A stretch of 47,382 bases of DNA from Symbiobacteriaceae bacterium. GTDB lineage: Bacteria; Bacillota; Sulfobacillia; Symbiobacteriales; Symbiobacteriaceae. Shown here piece by piece: positions 32,823 to 39,997 of the stretch (positions are counted from its first letter, which is position 1; every line of letters starts with the position of its first letter). Under the pieces are notes generated by a model. The model was not told where the DNA came from and ran no database searches. It saw only the letters and a list, made by a program, of their open reading frames with translations. The DNA is taken from contig JARBUG010000029.1 of assembly GCA_029239785.1 (NCBI GenBank), positions 1-47,382 on the forward strand, given 5' to 3'. A program made the translations under genes and the position numbers.

Positions 32823-33278
32823 ATGCCGCAACAGCCCTTGCTGACCGCCTTTAACTTCCTGGTGGAGACGGTGATTCACGACGGCAACTGGGTCTGCCGG
32901 GCCGGCTTTTCGGAGTGCGACGGGCTGGAGATCACCATGGATCCGCGCACCATTCGGGAAGGTGGCAACAACGCCCGGGCGATCCATCTGCCGGGTCCCA
33001 TCTCCTACGGCCAGCTAACGCTCAGGCGCGGCCTGTCCGAGGACGATGAGCTGTGGAACTGGTTTGAGGCTGCCCACAACTCAGTCACACGGAAAAAGCG
33101 GCAGTTGCGGGCCGATACGACGATTCTGGTCCAGTCGCCCGACCGCGCCAAAAGCGCCACCTTTGTCTTGCTGGGCGTGACCCCGGTGGGCATGAAGGGG
33201 CCGGCGCTCGATGCCGTACACGGCGGCGTTGCGGTGGAAGAGCTGCGCCTGGCGTATGAGATGATGTACCGGCGCTGA
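32823..33278 (+). CDS. eCIS inner tube protein 2 (gp19-like)
   Basis: 151 aa, ATG two bases after the sheath stop, with CAGGAGGTG upstream. It shares the tube family pattern: AFNFLVETVIHDG, GFSECDGLEITMDPRTIREGG, YGQLTLRRGLSEDDELWNWF and VEELRLAYEMMYRR. The N-terminal half has been diverged relative to tube 1. In related systems the second tube subunit forms the first rings above the baseplate hub, matching its position just before the Afp7-like and hub genes. Confidence 0.93.
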   Translation: MPQQPLLTAFNFLVETVIHDGNWVCRAGFSECDGLEITMDPRTIREGGNNARAIHLPGPISYGQLTLRRGLSEDDELWNWFEAAHNSVTRKKRQLRADTTILVQSPDRAKSATFVLLGVTPVGMKGPALDAVHGGVAVEELRLAYEMMYRR

Positions 33279-33308
33279 CCGGGCCGGCCCGAGAGGAGAG
33301 ACCGCTTC

Positions 33309-33767
33309 ATGCCACTGCCGCAGTCACTTGCAAAGGCATCGCTCCGGGAGATCATGCTGGATGAGGCGTATCGCGTCTCGCTGGGCGCCAAAGAGGTACA
33401 GGTGCAGTTCAACCCTGAGAGCATGACCGTAGAGAACCGCCGGGACGACTTCGTGCGCGGCCGGCCCGTGGCAACGCTGAGCGTGACCCTCTGCTTTGAC
33501 GTGACGGCGCTGGAGCCCCTCTCCTCGCCGCCCTCGGACGTGCAGGTGCTCACAAAGGAGCTGCACTACTTCCTCAAGGGTGGCAAGCCCTTGCCGCTGG
33601 GCCGCTGCGTCCGTTTTTTGTGGGGCTCCTTCGCCTTCGACGGCTGGATCTCGTCGATTAGCGAGACGTTTGACCTCTTTGCCGCCGACGGCACCCCGTT
33701 GCGGGCGAATGTGACCCTTTCGATCAGTAACGAGGGGATGGGCGGAAAGTCACAGCAGAAAGGATAA
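33309..33767 (+). CDS. eCIS tube-initiator/hub protein (Afp7-like)
   Basis: 152 aa. The LREIMLDEAYRVSLGAKEVQVQFNPESM stretch (here LREIMLDEAYRVSLGAK and VQVQFNPESM) is the conserved N-terminus of the CIS tube-initiator family to which Afp7 belongs, followed by ATLSVTLCFDVTA and FLWGSFAFDGWISSISETFD. Afp7 homologues carry a C-terminal LysM domain; this one is short and lacks it. The protein should join tube and spike hub. GAGAGGAGAG precedes the ATG, with an eight-base gap. Confidence 0.85.
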   Translation: MPLPQSLAKASLREIMLDEAYRVSLGAKEVQVQFNPESMTVENRRDDFVRGRPVATLSVTLCFDVTALEPLSSPPSDVQVLTKELHYFLKGGKPLPLGRCVRFLWGSFAFDGWISSISETFDLFAADGTPLRANVTLSISNEGMGGKSQQKG

Positions 33768-33773
33768 AGCCCG

Positions 33774-33935
33774 ATGGCCGTCATCATTAACGATTTCGAA
33801 CTGGTAGTTGAGAAGCCGAAGGAGCGGCCGGCGCCCGCGGGCCAGACCAGCAAGGCCACCGCGCCCGTGCGCCCCATGGATATCGTGGAAGTGATGCGCC
33901 GCCAGGCCGAACGCCTCGAGCGGCTGAAGGCGTAG
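33774..33935 (+). CDS. 53-aa small eCIS protein
   Basis: MAVIINDFELVVEKPKERPA begins a 53-residue ORF (ATG 33774, TAG 33933-33935), six bases after the Afp7-like stop and four before the gpD-like start. The N-terminal dozen residues form one strand (MAVIINDFELVV), the middle is proline/threonine rich, and the C-terminus is an amphipathic helix (MDIVEVMRRQAERLERLKA). The tight spacing on both sides and coding-like codon use make it a real gene. Similar short proteins occur at this position in other eCIS loci and may be a tube-plug or chaperone; the function is not known. Confidence 0.75.
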   Translation: MAVIINDFELVVEKPKERPAPAGQTSKATAPVRPMDIVEVMRRQAERLERLKA

Positions 33936-33939
33936 CGCC

Positions 33940-34992
33940 ATGACAGAGCAGAGTACGGCCATCGCGGTGCTGATTGACGGCAAGCAGGTGGAAGGGCTGG
34001 ACGAGCGGCTGACCGCCATGCTGGTGGAAGAGACCGAAAACGGCATCAGCCGGTGCGAACTGACCTTCGAAAACTACGTGCCCACCCAGACGAAGTACAT
34101 CTACTTTGACGGGCGGCTGGCGCTGGGCCAGGCGGTCAAGGTGAAGGCCGGCGGTCAGGGGACCGTGATCTTCGAAGGCGTGGTGACGGGCCTGGAAGGC
34201 CGGTTTCCGCAGACGGGCTGGCCGGAGATTGTGGTGCTGGCGGAAGATGCGCTCCAGCCCATGCGCATGAACCGCCGGACCCGCACCTTTTTGGAGATGA
34301 CCGATGAGGCCATCATCAAGACGATTGCGGGGGAGCACGGCCTTTCCGTGAAGTCGGGGCTGCAGGGCGGGGAGAAGCAGAGCTGCGTGGTGCAGCTGAA
34401 CCAGACAGACCTGGCCTTCGTGCGGGACCGGGCGGACCGGCTGGGCGCCGTGGTGGGTGCCGAGGGCAAAACGCTCCACCTGGCGCCCAGGCCTGCCCGC
34501 AACAACGGCGATCTAACGCTGACGTACGATGAGAACCTGCTGGAGTTCTCGGTGCTGGCCGACCTGGCCGCGCAGCGGACCAAAGTGGTGGTGACCGGGT
34601 GGGACCCGGCCGAAAAAGCGGCGGTCAAGGCCGAGGCGACAGCGAGCGCCATCAGCTCGGAACTGAGCGGGCTGACGGGCAGTTCCGGCCCCCTGAAGAA
34701 GCTGGCCCGGGTCGATGCGGTGGAGCAGATCGTCCAGCCCCTGCCCGTGTCGGCCCAGGAGGCGAAGGCGCTGGCTGAGGGGGCGTATGCGGAGCGGGCC
34801 CGGCGCTATGTGACCGGGACCGGCCTGGCTTTGGGCAACCCCGGCCTGCGGGTGGCGGCGAAGGTCGATTTGCAGGGCCTGGGGCCGCTCTTTTCGGGCA
34901 AGTACCGGGTAACAGAGGTCAAGCACCTCTACACGCTTGATCTGGGGTATCGGACGCAGTTTCGGGCAGAGCGGCCCGGCACGGGGAGTTGA
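33940..34992 (+). CDS. Phage late control D (gpD-like) spike-hub protein (Afp8 N-terminal part)
   Basis: 350 aa. IAVLIDGKQVEGLDERLTAM at the start, the LTFENY strand, VIFEGVVTGLEGRFPQTGWP and the central VVLAEDALQPMRMNRRTRTF, then SCVVQLNQTDLAFVRDRADR and GAEGKTLHLAP, and a C-terminal KYRVTEVKHLYTLDLGYRTQ, are standard for the gpD/VgrG hub family. Trimers form the base below the tube. The gpV-like spike gene follows with its start overlapping the D region (TGA 34990-34992, ATG 34998). Here the hub and the spike are separate genes, whereas in VgrG they are fused. Confidence 0.92.
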   Translation: MTEQSTAIAVLIDGKQVEGLDERLTAMLVEETENGISRCELTFENYVPTQTKYIYFDGRLALGQAVKVKAGGQGTVIFEGVVTGLEGRFPQTGWPEIVVLAEDALQPMRMNRRTRTFLEMTDEAIIKTIAGEHGLSVKSGLQGGEKQSCVVQLNQTDLAFVRDRADRLGAVVGAEGKTLHLAPRPARNNGDLTLTYDENLLEFSVLADLAAQRTKVVVTGWDPAEKAAVKAEATASAISSELSGLTGSSGPLKKLARVDAVEQIVQPLPVSAQEAKALAEGAYAERARRYVTGTGLALGNPGLRVAAKVDLQGLGPLFSGKYRVTEVKHLYTLDLGYRTQFRAERPGTGS

Positions 34993-34997
34993 GCGCC

Positions 34998-35480
34998 ATG
35001 CAAGATCGCTTTTACGGGGTCTACCCGGCCCTGGTGACCGCCAACGCTGACGAGAAGCACCCCGGTCTGCTTGAGGTGGCGCTCCCCTGGTGCCCGGATG
35101 TGGATGGCGAACCGGTCAGGGCCTGGGCCCGCCTGGCCACGGCCATGGCCGGCAACGGCCGGGGCCATTGGTTCATACCGGATGTGGACGACGAGGTGCT
35201 GGTCTGCTTTGAAGGGGGCGACCCGAGCCGACCGTATATTATGGGCGCCCTGTGGAACGGCAAGGACAAGGCCCCGGAGACGATGGCCGAAGAGAACAAC
35301 GTAAAATCGATTACCACCCGCAGCGGCATCAAGCTGACCTTTGACGACACCGAAGATGCCGTGAAGGTCTTGCTGACGACCCCGGGCGGGCATGAACTGC
35401 TACTTGAATGGCACCAAGATCACCGATGCCAACGGCCACACTGCGACGATGGTGTCAGATGGTCTGACCTTGAAACATAA
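34998..35480 (+). CDS. Baseplate assembly protein V/spike, N-terminal part (frameshifted)
   Basis: 160 codons from ATG 34998 (GGGGAG at nine bases). The OB-fold gpV/gp5 domain is clear: FYGVYPALVTANADEKHPG, LEVALPWCPDVDGEPVRAWA, WFIPDVDDEVLVCFEGGDPS, RPYIMGALWNGKDKAPE, then the first turn of the spike beta-helix (TTRSGIKLTFDDTEDAVKV, TTPGGHELLLE). At about 35405 the sequence in this frame stops resembling the family; the tail (WHQDHRCQRPHCDDGVRWSD) is out-of-frame noise. The expected continuation (NGTKITDANGHTATMVSDG) is in the +1 frame from 35407. The full protein would be about 359 aa. Confidence 0.85.
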   Translation: MQDRFYGVYPALVTANADEKHPGLLEVALPWCPDVDGEPVRAWARLATAMAGNGRGHWFIPDVDDEVLVCFEGGDPSRPYIMGALWNGKDKAPETMAEENNVKSITTRSGIKLTFDDTEDAVKVLLTTPGGHELLLEWHQDHRCQRPHCDDGVRWSDLET

Positions 35481-36078
35481 GCAGGGCAATCTGGCAACGG
35501 TGACGGGCTCCAACGTGGTCCTCAAAGTTGGCGGCAGCGAAATCACCGTCGAGAACGCCTCCATCGTATTGAAGACAGGCGGTTCGAAGGTCGAACTGGG
35601 CGCCAGCAGTGTGAAGGCTTCCTTTGGCGCCTCGGCGCTGGAGCTTTCGGCCAGCGGGGCGAAAATGAGCTCCGCCCCGGCCACGGTCGAGGCGGCACCG
35701 GCCGGCGTCACCGTGAGCCACGCCGCCAATTCCCAGCGCATTGGCCCCACTGGCTTTATGTTCTCGGCGCCCCCGGCCACGGTCAAGTTCGGGCCAGACG
35801 GCATTATGCTCATGTCGCCACCGGCCATTTTAAAGATGGGACCCGATGGCGTGGCCGTGGTGGCTGCGGCCAGCATTTTCAAGGCCGGGCCGGATGGAAT
35901 CACGCTGATCGGACCGAAGCACCAGCTGATTGCGCCCGCCATGGTCCAGGTGGTCGCCCCGATGTTCCAGGCGACTTCCGCGATGCTCCAGGTCGCCGGG
36001 GTGATTCAGGGCGCCACTGTCATCGCCCCTGCCGTGGCCTCACCCCTGGTCTCGAAGGGACCGGCGAACATTCTATGA
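35392..36078 (+). CDS. Spike protein, C-terminal beta-helix part (frameshifted continuation)
   Basis: The open frame starts with ATG 35392 but genuine spike sequence begins at about 35407 with NGTKITDANGHTATMVSDG. It continues as a beta-helix: LTLKHKQGNLATVTGSNVVL, VGGSEITVENASIVL, then three 16-residue units (PPATVKFGPDGIML, PPAILKMGPDGVAV, ASIFKAGPDGITL) and a hydrophobic end. The ATG at 35392 has only a poorly spaced GGGCGGG, so separate translation is doubtful. A +1 frameshift of the upstream gene near 35403-35407 would give one protein. It may be a sequencing error, a mutation or a recoding event. The tip is a bare beta-helix; no PAAR motif is seen. TGA overlaps the next ATG. Confidence 0.75.
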   Translation: MNCYLNGTKITDANGHTATMVSDGLTLKHKQGNLATVTGSNVVLKVGGSEITVENASIVLKTGGSKVELGASSVKASFGASALELSASGAKMSSAPATVEAAPAGVTVSHAANSQRIGPTGFMFSAPPATVKFGPDGIMLMSPPAILKMGPDGVAVVAAASIFKAGPDGITLIGPKHQLIAPAMVQVVAPMFQATSAMLQVAGVIQGATVIAPAVASPLVSKGPANIL

Positions 36079-37445
36079 AACACGAGCCATTTGTTACCTG
36101 GCGGACCCCCTCCCCGCTCTGGGCGGGTGCGGCGGCAGATCCCCACCTGGGCCGGCAGCAGGCGCCCGCCATTTTGCGCTTTGCGACGCCCGACTTTATG
36201 CCGGTGGTGGCCGCAGCGTTACAGGCCACGCCGCCGGGCCTGGCCGAACTGGTCGCCCGGCGGGAAGATGGCGGTGCCGAGGCTGTGGGCTGGCTGCCGT
36301 GGGCAGAGTTGCCGGCGCAGCCGCTGAAGCTCTTCCTGCCGACCCAGCACCGGTATTACCTGGCCGTCTGCAGCGCCGTGACGCTGGCTCCGGGCCTGCC
36401 GCCGCTCACTTCACTGCCTGTGCCCTTGCGGTCGCCTGACAAGGTGCCTGATTCGGAAGAGCTGCTTTGGAACCGCGAGGCGGTCGAAAAGCTGGCAAAG
36501 GCCGAGGCTGAGGCCGACCAGGCACTCTGGGCCGCAGCCCTGCTGCCCGCCCTGCAGAACGCATCCATGGTGGTGCGGCGGCTGGCCGCTGCCGACCCCG
36601 ACCGGCCGATCGACCTGGCGGCCCCGTCGTCGTGGCGGGAGTTGGCCTGGGTGGGCGAGCAGGGCCGCCAGGGCTGGGCCCCGGCGCCGGCTGACAGGCC
36701 TGCCCCGGGCGAGGAGCTTCATCTGGCCTTTGCGATTTCCTATGCCGAGGCCGGGCAGCCCCGCCAGTTCCACGCCGGGATCATTCCCGCGGCAAACCGG
36801 GAGCGGTACGTGGCCGCTGAGGTCCCGGCGCCGGCGGCCGCCGACCCCCGCCTGGCCGAGTTCCAGGCCCGGGTCGAGCGCCCCCTCCGCCGCCTCGCTG
36901 CGCTCGGCGCCGACGACGAGGCCGCCGCAGGCATCTCTGCCATGGTCTGGCTCGACCTGGCCGCCTTCCTCAAAGAGTACCTGCCCTGGCTCGCAGGGCG
37001 CATTCGCTTCCGCCCGCCCTGGGCCGCGTGGCTGGAGCAGGTCTGGGCCCAGCGGCTCGCCCTGCTCGCCGGCGGCCTCCCCGACCCGCCCCTCGACCTG
37101 GCCGGGGCGATCACCCCCGGTGACATCGACCTGCTGACCGAGGTCGTCACCGAGCACCTAGCGGCCGACCACGCCCGCCGCCGGCAAGCGCCGCCCGAGG
37201 CGCCCGCCCGGCAGCCGCTTTTCGTGGTCCGCTTCGTGCTGGGCGCCGCCCCGGCCGCCCTGGCTGCGGTCTGGCCCGACACGCTCAGCCGGGCGTCCGC
37301 CCCCTTCGAGCTGGCCGCCCACGGCGACGCCGGCGCCCCGCAGCCCCCGCCGGGCGAAGTGCCCGACGCCGGCGAACTGATCAAGACCCTGGCCAAACTC
37401 CTGACGCCCAGCCTGCCCAAGGTGAAGCGCAAAAAGAAGGACTGA
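36075..37445 (+). CDS. Hypothetical protein in the baseplate gene block
   Basis: 456 aa; the start overlaps the previous stop (ATGA). No recognised domain. The N-terminus (MKHEPFVTWRTPSPLWAGAA) leads to FLPTQHRYYLAVCSAVTL at about 85-105. The 130-190 region is helical (WNREAVEKLAKAEAEADQAL). WLEQVWAQRLALLAGGLPDP and FVVRFVLGAAPAALAAVWPD mark the C-terminal half, and the end is basic (LPKVKRKKKD). It sits between spike and gp25, where a PAAR-like tip or a baseplate accessory might be expected, but it has no PAAR signature. High alanine/proline and a preference for C in the third codon position are marked in its later half. Role unknown. Confidence 0.7.
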   Translation: MKHEPFVTWRTPSPLWAGAAADPHLGRQQAPAILRFATPDFMPVVAAALQATPPGLAELVARREDGGAEAVGWLPWAELPAQPLKLFLPTQHRYYLAVCSAVTLAPGLPPLTSLPVPLRSPDKVPDSEELLWNREAVEKLAKAEAEADQALWAAALLPALQNASMVVRRLAAADPDRPIDLAAPSSWRELAWVGEQGRQGWAPAPADRPAPGEELHLAFAISYAEAGQPRQFHAGIIPAANRERYVAAEVPAPAAADPRLAEFQARVERPLRRLAALGADDEAAAGISAMVWLDLAAFLKEYLPWLAGRIRFRPPWAAWLEQVWAQRLALLAGGLPDPPLDLAGAITPGDIDLLTEVVTEHLAADHARRRQAPPEAPARQPLFVVRFVLGAAPAALAAVWPDTLSRASAPFELAAHGDAGAPQPPPGEVPDAGELIKTLAKLLTPSLPKVKRKKKD

Positions 37446-37450
37446 GGACC

Positions 37451-37855
37451 TTGGCAAACGCCCAGTTCCCGGGCCGGTCCATCTCCTTTCCGCCCCGGGT
37501 CGACCAGACCGGCCGCATCGCCATCTCCGACGGGGTGCAGAACGTGGACGAGTCGATCATGCTGATCCTGCTGACCAACCCCGGCGAACGCCAGGGGCGC
37601 CCGGCGTTCGGCGCCGGCCTGCGCACCTTCCTGTTCGGCGCCAACAGCGCATCGAACCGGCTGCTGATTCAGGAGCGCATCATGCAGGCCCTCACCCGCT
37701 GGGAGCCCCGCATCAGCCTGACCGATGTGACGGTCGACGCCGACCCGGATGACCAGCAGTCGGTCATCGCAACCGTCCGCTACCAGATTCGGCCTTCCGG
37801 CGTGGAGCAGCGGCTCGCCGTCAGACTGCCCGCCGGCGGAGACAGGGGGAACTGA
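37451..37855 (+). CDS. Baseplate wedge protein gp25 (GPW/gp25 family, Afp9-like)
   Basis: 134 aa, TTG start at 37451 behind GAGGA. The signature of the family is present: ISDGVQNVDESIMLILLTNP, then GERQGRPAFGAGLRTFLFGA, IQERIMQALTRWEPRISLTD and VTVDADPDDQQSVIATVRYQ. This lysozyme-fold protein joins the baseplate to the sheath and starts sheath assembly. The next gene begins three bases after its stop. The length is normal for the family. Confidence 0.94.
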   Translation: MANAQFPGRSISFPPRVDQTGRIAISDGVQNVDESIMLILLTNPGERQGRPAFGAGLRTFLFGANSASNRLLIQERIMQALTRWEPRISLTDVTVDADPDDQQSVIATVRYQIRPSGVEQRLAVRLPAGGDRGN

Positions 37856-37857
37856 TC

Positions 37858-39984
37858 GTGGCACACGAACTGCCAGGCGGCCGCCCGCCGACCTACGAAG
37901 AGCTGCTCGCCGACGTACTGGCCCGCGTGCCCGTGCATACGCCGGAGTGGACCAACCTGGGCCCCGGCGACCCCGGCGTGACCATCCTTGAACTCTTTGC
38001 CTATTTGACGGCCGAACTGATACATGAGGCAGGGGCGATCTCTGAGCGGAGCCGCCGCCAGTTTCTGTCGCTGCTATCGACGCCGGTACAGCCCGCCGCG
38101 CCCGCCACCGGCTTCGTCACCTTTGCCACCGCCGATCTGATTCCGGCGGTGATTCCGCCCGACCAGGAGATCCGGGCCGGGCTGATTCCCTTTCAGACCC
38201 GGGTAGGCACCGACACCCTGCCCGTCGACGCGTTCATCTGCATCAAACAGAAGCGGGAGGCGCCCGCCAGCGCCGAGCCCGGGGCCATCTACTACGAGAC
38301 GACACCGCTGGCCGCACCGGCGGATGGTCTGCAGCTGCCGACCTATGACCTTGGCAACGAGACGGTCGATCAGTCGCTCTGGATCGCCCTGCTGGCCCGC
38401 AAGCCGGAGCAGGTGGAGCAGACCCGGGCCGCCGTGGCGGGCCGCACGCTCAACGTGGGCGTGCTGCCGGCGCTGCCCCCGGTCCGCCGCCTGCCGCCGC
38501 TGGGGCTGACGGGCGCCACCGCCAGGCAGTCGCTGGTGGCCGAAATGGCGACCGACCGGTTTGATGAAGATGGCGAACCACTCTACCGGCGGTTGCCAGT
38601 ACTCCAACAGGTCGACGTGCTGGCGAAGGCCGGCATTCTCGGCATTCAGTTGCCCGACCTGGGCGCCTTCCGCCTGTGGCAGCTTGCCGATAAACGCCTG
38701 GCCGGGACTGGCGACCTGCCGCCCCTGGCGCCCGCCGTGGCGAACCGGCTGGTCACCTGGCTGCGCCTGCGGGCGCCCGGCTCCGAGGCCGGCGTGCGGG
38801 CCCGGCTCCACTGGGCGGGCATCAACGCAGATATGGTGGAGCAGCGGGTCCGGGTGACGGGCGAACTGGTGGGCGATGGCACCGGCGAGCCGAACCAGGT
38901 GCTGACCCTGGTCAACCGGCCGGTGCTGCCCGGCACGGTGCGGCTGCGGGTGGGCAGCCGGCCCTGGCAGGAGACGGAGGAACTCTACACGGCAGGCCCG
39001 GAGGTGCCCCTGCAGAACCCGGCCCTGCCCCCGGGCAGGCGGCTGCCCGAAGCCGATGCCCGCGTCTTTGCCGTCGACCCGGCGACCGGCGAAATCCGGT
39101 TCGGCGATGGCCTGCGCGGCGCCCGCCCGGGCAAAGGCGAGCCGATTGAGGCGGACTACGCCTACGGCGGCGGGAAGGCCGGGAACCTGCCGGCAGGCCA
39201 GCTGAAGAAAGCGCCGGGGCTGCCGGTGGGCGTGAGTGTGAACAATCCGCTGCCGACCTGGGGCGGCACCGACCGCCAGTCGCTGGCCGATGCAGAGCGC
39301 CTGGTGCCCGCGGCGCTGCGCCACCGGGACCGGTTAATTACGCTGGACGACTTCGCGCACATCGTGCTGGACACGCCCGGCGTCAGCATGGGGCGGGTGG
39401 AGATTCTGCCGCTGGTGCACCCTGACTCGCCGGGCCAGAAGGTGCCGGGCGCCGTCACCGTGCTTGTGCTGCCCGAGGTGGCGGAGCCGAGCCCGACGCC
39501 AATTCGGCCGGGGTCCGAGTTTCTGGATCTGATCGGCCGGCACGTAGACGCCCGCCGCCTGATTACCACCGATGTGACGGTGACGGGGCCGGTCTACCGG
39601 TCCTTCGCCATCACCGTCGGGCTGGAGGTGGCTGCCGGCTCCTCCTTTGCGGCCGTGGCCGATGGCGTGCGCCGGGCGCTGACGGGCTACTTGTCGCCGC
39701 TCACAGGCGGTGCGGCGGGCCAGGGATGGCCCCTGGCCAAGCTCGTGCGTGCCCGGGAACTGCTGGCGCAGGCCGACCGGGTGGAGGGCGTGGGCATCGT
39801 GACCGATCTGCTGATGACGACCGAAGATGGCGCCAGCGTGACGGAGGTTCCCCTGAGCGGCCTGGAGCTGCCCTGGGTGACGGCGGTGCACGTGCACGAC
39901 GCCAGCCCCGGGGCGCCGCCGGTGGCGCCCGCTGCCAGCCGAGGTGCGCGGCGCATTATCGCCGCCCCGATTCAGTCGACATAG
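37858..39984 (+). CDS. Baseplate J-like protein (Afp11-like)
   Basis: 708 aa, GTG start two bases after gp25. The N-terminus has PTYEELLADVLARVPVHTPE, WTNLGPGDPGVTILELFAYLT and IHEAGAISERSRRQFLSLLS, the usual start of putative baseplate assembly proteins with a gpJ-like domain. Later VDPATGEIRFGDGLRGARPG, IEADYAYGGGKAGNLPAGQL and the RLVPAALRHRDRLITLDDFA motif define the J fold. The C-terminal VTVTGPVYRSFAITVGLEV and GVGIVTDLLMTTEDGASVTE strands complete it. It forms the baseplate wedge with gp25 and the next gene product. Confidence 0.95.
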   Translation: MAHELPGGRPPTYEELLADVLARVPVHTPEWTNLGPGDPGVTILELFAYLTAELIHEAGAISERSRRQFLSLLSTPVQPAAPATGFVTFATADLIPAVIPPDQEIRAGLIPFQTRVGTDTLPVDAFICIKQKREAPASAEPGAIYYETTPLAAPADGLQLPTYDLGNETVDQSLWIALLARKPEQVEQTRAAVAGRTLNVGVLPALPPVRRLPPLGLTGATARQSLVAEMATDRFDEDGEPLYRRLPVLQQVDVLAKAGILGIQLPDLGAFRLWQLADKRLAGTGDLPPLAPAVANRLVTWLRLRAPGSEAGVRARLHWAGINADMVEQRVRVTGELVGDGTGEPNQVLTLVNRPVLPGTVRLRVGSRPWQETEELYTAGPEVPLQNPALPPGRRLPEADARVFAVDPATGEIRFGDGLRGARPGKGEPIEADYAYGGGKAGNLPAGQLKKAPGLPVGVSVNNPLPTWGGTDRQSLADAERLVPAALRHRDRLITLDDFAHIVLDTPGVSMGRVEILPLVHPDSPGQKVPGAVTVLVLPEVAEPSPTPIRPGSEFLDLIGRHVDARRLITTDVTVTGPVYRSFAITVGLEVAAGSSFAAVADGVRRALTGYLSPLTGGAAGQGWPLAKLVRARELLAQADRVEGVGIVTDLLMTTEDGASVTEVPLSGLELPWVTAVHVHDASPGAPPVAPAASRGARRIIAAPIQST

Positions 39985-39997
39985 GGGGCGGTGGCCG

